Source: Chromera velia (Eukaryota; Sar; Chromeraceae). From it: a stretch of DNA of 10,706 nucleotides. The stretch covers positions 1 through 10,706 of the forward strand of contig JAHBMJ010003459.1 of assembly GCA_018398765.1 (NCBI GenBank). Reading direction: 5' to 3'. The notes under the pieces are model-generated. The model was not told the DNA's origin. It made no database searches and saw only the letters and a list, made by a program, of their open reading frames with translations. Both the position numbers and the translations under genes were made by a program. Shown piece after piece: positions 8,105 through 10,706 of this stretch (position 1 is the stretch's first letter; every line of letters begins with the position of its first letter).

Positions 8105-8258
8105 TTTCGCTTGGTCATTTCATTCCCCCGTTGCGTTGATGTCCGTTGATGGATTGACAGACCTGGCGGGACATCGGGAGGCCCGAGGGTTAAGTGGTTT
8201 ATGTTATATTGATTTGTGTCTTTTTCTTTTCAAGATCTGCTCGAGGACGAGCAAAGTT
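8105..8258 (+). other. 3' untranslated leader to the polypurine tract
   Basis: About 150 bases between the pol stop and the polypurine tract, without a gene. It ends in a T-rich run and the stem-loop at 8239-8252. Confidence 0.6.
8239..8252 (+). other. Stem-loop just upstream of the polypurine tract
   Basis: GCTCG and CGAGC form a perfect 5-bp stem around an AGGA loop. A similar CTCGAGGACGAG-type element precedes the polypurine tract in many chromoviruses of plants and fungi, as I recall it. Its conserved position suggests a role in plus-strand priming or RNA packaging; the function is not established from this sequence. Confidence 0.55.
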
Positions 8259-8269
8259 AGGGGGGGGAG
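8259..8269 (+). promoter_or_regulatory. Polypurine tract
   Basis: An AGGGGGGGGAG run lies four bases before the 3' LTR and would resist RNase H, priming plus-strand DNA. The TGGT between the tract and the LTR start suggests that four extra bases are trimmed by integrase, or that priming stops inside this segment. Confidence 0.85.
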
Positions 8270-8273
8270 TGGT

Positions 8274-8813
8274 TGTTGTGCCCTAATTTAGAAAGCGGCG
8301 ACGGGCCGTGGGACAGGCCAGGCACACGCGGCCGCGGGAGCGGACCCACAGAACGGACGGCCCGCTGAGCGTGCGTCAGGCGCGCGCGCGGGAGTAGACC
8401 TACAGAACGGACAGCTCGCCGAGCGTGCGTCAGGCGTGCGGTAGCCTTAACGGTGCAAACAACACAGTTGCAGCAACACTGTCAAAGCAACACATCAACA
8501 ACAGATGGCAACAGAAGTGAGACTGATCTCAGTATTAGAAAGAAGCATAAAGCGTGAACATACAGAGATGGAAAGATGGAAACAGACGTGACGTTGAATC
8601 CATGTATGTATCTGAATTCACTTGGAAAGCGATATAGCCGTGTATACATGCGAAGCAAGAATCACTTGACAAGCCATACAGAAAAGATCTTACCAGAACG
8701 ACTCGAAGTGACAATGAAGGACCCGACAGATGAGTACCGAAGTAGACTCAAGTAAGTTGGGTGTATGTAGAGCCCCGTATAGCTTGCTAGCTTGCCCACT
8801 AGCGGAATCATCA
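8274..8813 (+). repeat. 3' long terminal repeat (540 bp)
   Basis: It begins TGTTGTGCCC, ends GGAATCATCA and is collinear with the 5' LTR, including the 54-bp tandem units (8334-8387 and 8388-8441). Many differences from the 5' copy turn CpG into TpG or CpA in one copy or the other. The TATAAA of the 5' copy is CATAAA here. Confidence 0.95.
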
Positions 8814-8818
8814 GATAT
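8814..8818. repeat. Target-site duplication, right copy (GATAT)
   Basis: An exact repeat of 2132-2136 directly after the 3' LTR. The empty site would read ...CTAATGATATGCATAC... Confidence 0.93.
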
Positions 8819-9558
8819 GCATACTCCAACCATATATATATACGTTAAAAGATATTAGTCACTATTGTATTAATTAAGATTGTTGTGGGGATCAATCCCT
8901 AAATAATTGGTCACATCATCAGTATCAGAATTCTGATCATTATTATTCGTTGGTGTGTGACACACTGACACACAGTGTAACACGGTGTTACTATCATGTA
9001 ATGTATAAATCTAAGGTAAAATATCTATCATTGTTAATGACATCATCGTTTGAGTACGCTTGAGTCTGAAGTCCTATAGCTCGTCCTAGCTTTGGTTGAT
9101 TGGTTGATTCATTATATATCATTATCTATTCGGTCCAGTGTGCCAGTGCAGTGGAGGTTTAGCGTCAGAACTTGGGTTGATTCATTTTCATACACTTTCG
9201 GTCTTGGCGAACGACTCGAAGCGGTCTCGGTCTTGTCTTGTGTCGGCCGGGTCGACGGGTGGGCCCAGCCGGCCTGCCAGAAAATTTTCCATACGTGCGC
9301 CGCCGGCGCGCGGCCATTGATCGTCAAAGAGAAAGCTCACAGGGAGATCGAAACGGGGTTAACAGTGGTTTGTATCAGGATTGCCCATTGTGTTGTAACC
9401 GTGCAGAACCTCTACATCACTCACAGTGCCAGTCTGACCGGTCGATCGAAGTGCTTTGAGCGAATGGCAAATCCTTTTGCTCCAGTCTCCTCAATTTCAC
9501 AGAAAACTGACGAAGAGAGAAGACGCTGAAGAGTTTGAGGAAACGAAGCAAGGGTAGA
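8819..9558. other. AT-rich spacer and upstream region of the ABT1-like gene
   Basis: The left part is AT-rich and contains overlapping palindromes at 8953-8991. A GC-rich patch lies at about 9240-9320. From about 9480 the sequence probably holds the 5' UTR/promoter of the downstream gene. A plus-strand frame at 9092-9529 is open but has no early ATG and no recognisable motif, so I do not call it a gene. No TATA box could be assigned. Confidence 0.5.
8953..8991. repeat. Chain of three overlapping palindromes
   Basis: GTGTGT-G-ACACAC (8953-8965), ACACTG/CAGTGT (8962-8978, five-base loop) and GTAACAC-G-GTGTTAC (8977-8991) share bases end to end, so they are alternative hairpins. No flanking terminal repeats or target duplication were seen, so I do not assign it to a transposon. 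Confidence 0.6.
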
Positions 9559-9969
9559 ATGAGTTCGGCATTAGAGGAGATACAGGAGAGGGAGAACAAG
9601 TCGGGGGTCATTTATCTCTCCTCAATTCCCCCCTACATGAAGCCGCAGCACCTGAGGAACGTCTTGTCTCAGTATGGGCAGGTGGGCAGGATCTACATGA
9701 CACCTGAAGATGCCGGTCGGTAGGGGGGGGGCGGGACAGGACGTACAGAACTGGGGATGTGCGTGGGTGGGTCACGAGGGCTAGGGCTCACAGACAGTCT
9801 TTGGCTGAGAGCAGCTGACTGAAACCGCTCCTTTGCCCGGCTGGCCGATGTCATCACTGATTGACTGACCTTCCCAATGATGAACTGACTTACAGGCTAC
9901 CATGAGTGATCTTGACTCACAGACCAGCACTGACGCCCATTCTCGCCTCTCTCTCAAGGCACATGACTT

Positions 9970-10022
<53 letters not shown>

Positions 10023-10459
10023 TGTCCGTCTACGTCTCGCAATTTCTGTCTCTTCCTCGATCCTTCAACTCTTTTCTTCCCTTCCTTCCAAATCGATCCC
10101 CGTCTGTCTCTGACATTCACCCGCCCCTCCCGATCGAATCGCTGCTCGCCCCCGTCCCTTCATCACTGTCCCTCCCTCCCCCACAACCCTAAGTTGTCGC
10201 TGTGTTCATGTCCTACTCTTCGCATGCAGCCGCCACCCAGTCTCGAAAAAAGATGAGTCAAGGCAAGCTGAAGAGAAAGAAGTACGTCGACGGCTGGGTG
10301 GAATTTCCCGACAAGTCCCTTGCAAAGAGCGTAGCAGCTGCGTTGAACGGAAGGACGTTCGGGGGAAAGAAGAGACACAACTTCTGGAGAGACTTCACGT
10401 GGACGATGCGGTATCTGCCAAAGTTCAAGTGGCACCATTTGAATGAATTCAAAATGCAG
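9559..10459 (+). CDS. ABT1/ESF2: ABT1/Esf2-like ribosome-biogenesis RRM protein, first two exons
   Basis: ABT1/Esf2 is a nucleolar RNA-binding protein of the small-subunit processome; yeast Esf2 stimulates the helicase Dbp8. Exon 1 starts at ATG 9559 (an in-frame TGA lies upstream near 9509) and encodes a short acidic leader, then the first RRM strand GVIYLSSIPPYMKP and helix, ending near YMTPED at about 9715. Exon 2 (about 10230-10459) encodes a basic insert, then KYVDGWVEFPDKSLAK and a conserved Phe/Trp-rich stretch ending in WHHLNE. This is the characteristic split RRM of the family. The leader is shorter than in yeast and animals. A strong donor CAG|GTATGT follows at 10460; the rest of the protein lies outside the window. 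The first junction is uncertain: donor 9716 (GTCGGT) fits acceptor 10230 in phase, while the better-looking donor 9720 (GTAGGG) does not. Confidence 0.85.
9716..10229 (+). other. Intron 1 of the ABT1-like gene
   Basis: About 510 bases between the RRM halves. It starts with a G-rich run (9723-9732), contains the CA/GA microsatellite and a pyrimidine-rich 3' half, and ends TTCGCATGCAG. A small extra exon after the TTACAG at about 9894 cannot be excluded. Confidence 0.65.
9971..10022. repeat. Compound microsatellite (CA)18(GA)8
   Basis: Eighteen CA units (9971-10006) run directly into eight GA units (10007-10022), inside intron 1 of the ABT1-like gene. Confidence 0.97.
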
Positions 10460-10543
10460 GTATGTATTTTTGTCTTTTTTGCGATAGTCCACGGATCTCC
10501 CTCTTTCCCTCCCTCCCTCTGTCTCCCTCCCTCCCTCATTCTG

Positions 10544-10584
<41 letters not shown>

Positions 10585-10657
10585 CTGTCTCTGTCTCTGT
10601 CTCTGTCTCTCTCTTTCTCTTTCTCTCTTTCTTTCCCTCATTCTGCCCCCCTCTGCC

Positions 10658-10702
<45 letters not shown>

Positions 10703-10706
10703 GTCT
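10460..10706 (+). other. Start of intron 2 with a long TC-rich simple repeat
   Basis: After the donor GTATGT at 10460 the sequence becomes almost pure pyrimidine from about 10498 to the window end. TCCC units come first, then TC, TCTG and TTTC runs. The repeat continues past the edge; no coding sequence is visible. Confidence 0.8.

Larger units (their letters stand above)
2137..8813 (+). mobile_element. Full-length Ty3/gypsy chromovirus-type LTR retrotransposon, inactivated
   Basis: A 6677-bp element is bounded by 540-bp LTRs and a perfect 5-bp target duplication. Internal order is primer-binding site, gag (CCHC knuckle), pol in the -1 frame, stem-loop, polypurine tract. Pol runs protease, reverse transcriptase, RNase H, integrase, chromodomain-like tail. 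Integrase after RNase H defines Ty3/gypsy as opposed to Ty1/copia, and the C-terminal chromodomain-like tail defines chromoviruses. There is no env frame. The coding region carries nine in-frame stops and four frame breaks beyond the gag-pol -1 shift, so this copy cannot make full proteins. LTR divergence is 24 of 540 positions by my hand count (about 4.4%), so the insertion is neither brand new nor ancient. Confidence 0.95.

Noticed and set aside
8105-8258. Possible env or extra gene downstream of pol
   Set aside because: Only about 150 bases remain before the polypurine tract, without a usable frame.
9092-9529. Open plus-strand frame of about 145 codons
   Set aside because: It opens with TTG, its first ATG is near the end, no motif is recognisable and it lies directly upstream of the ABT1-like start. 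Probably chance in a mixed-composition upstream region.

Overview
The window is eukaryotic nuclear DNA. Coding blocks have splice sites, introns carry long CA/GA and TC microsatellites, and a full-length LTR retrotransposon sits in an AT-rich spacer. The clearest host gene is a homologue of the ribosome-biogenesis factor ABT1/Esf2. I cannot name the species. A protist or alga with moderately GC-rich coding DNA and simple-repeat-rich introns (for example a chromerid) would fit, but that is a guess.

Layout. Positions 1-971 (minus strand) hold a long open frame, cut by the window edge, for a Ser/Pro-rich, probably disordered protein. Positions 1281-1763 (minus strand) hold what looks like a small decayed coding region with two TGA codons. 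An AT-rich spacer follows. Positions 2137-8813 are a complete Ty3/gypsy (Metaviridae) element with two 540-bp LTRs, flanked by a perfect 5-bp target duplication (GATAT). Another AT-rich spacer with overlapping palindromes leads to the first exons of the ABT1/Esf2 gene (9559 to beyond the right edge).

The element. Reading 5' to 3' it has an LTR with a GC-rich 54-bp tandem duplication, a tRNA primer-binding site, gag ending just after a CCHC zinc knuckle, and pol in the -1 frame. Pol is ordered protease, reverse transcriptase, RNase H, integrase, GPY/F-like module and chromodomain-like tail. A 5-bp stem-loop and a polypurine tract precede the 3' LTR. This order and the tail mark it as a chromovirus-type element. 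The gag-pol junction carries an exact -1 frameshift cassette: slippery G GGA AAC, a 12-bp GC-rich stem three bases downstream, the gag stop in the loop, and a possible second pseudoknot stem.

The copy is dead. Beyond the programmed shift it has nine in-frame stop codons and four frame breaks, and its protease active-site Asp reads Glu. Of 24 LTR differences that I counted by eye, 22 are transitions, many at CpG or CAG sites, and all nine stops can be explained by single transitions. That points to cytosine-methylation-driven decay rather than random drift. The YIDD box of reverse transcriptase and the D, D-35-E triad of integrase survive.

The host genes and the retroelement do not appear to work together; the element simply landed between them.
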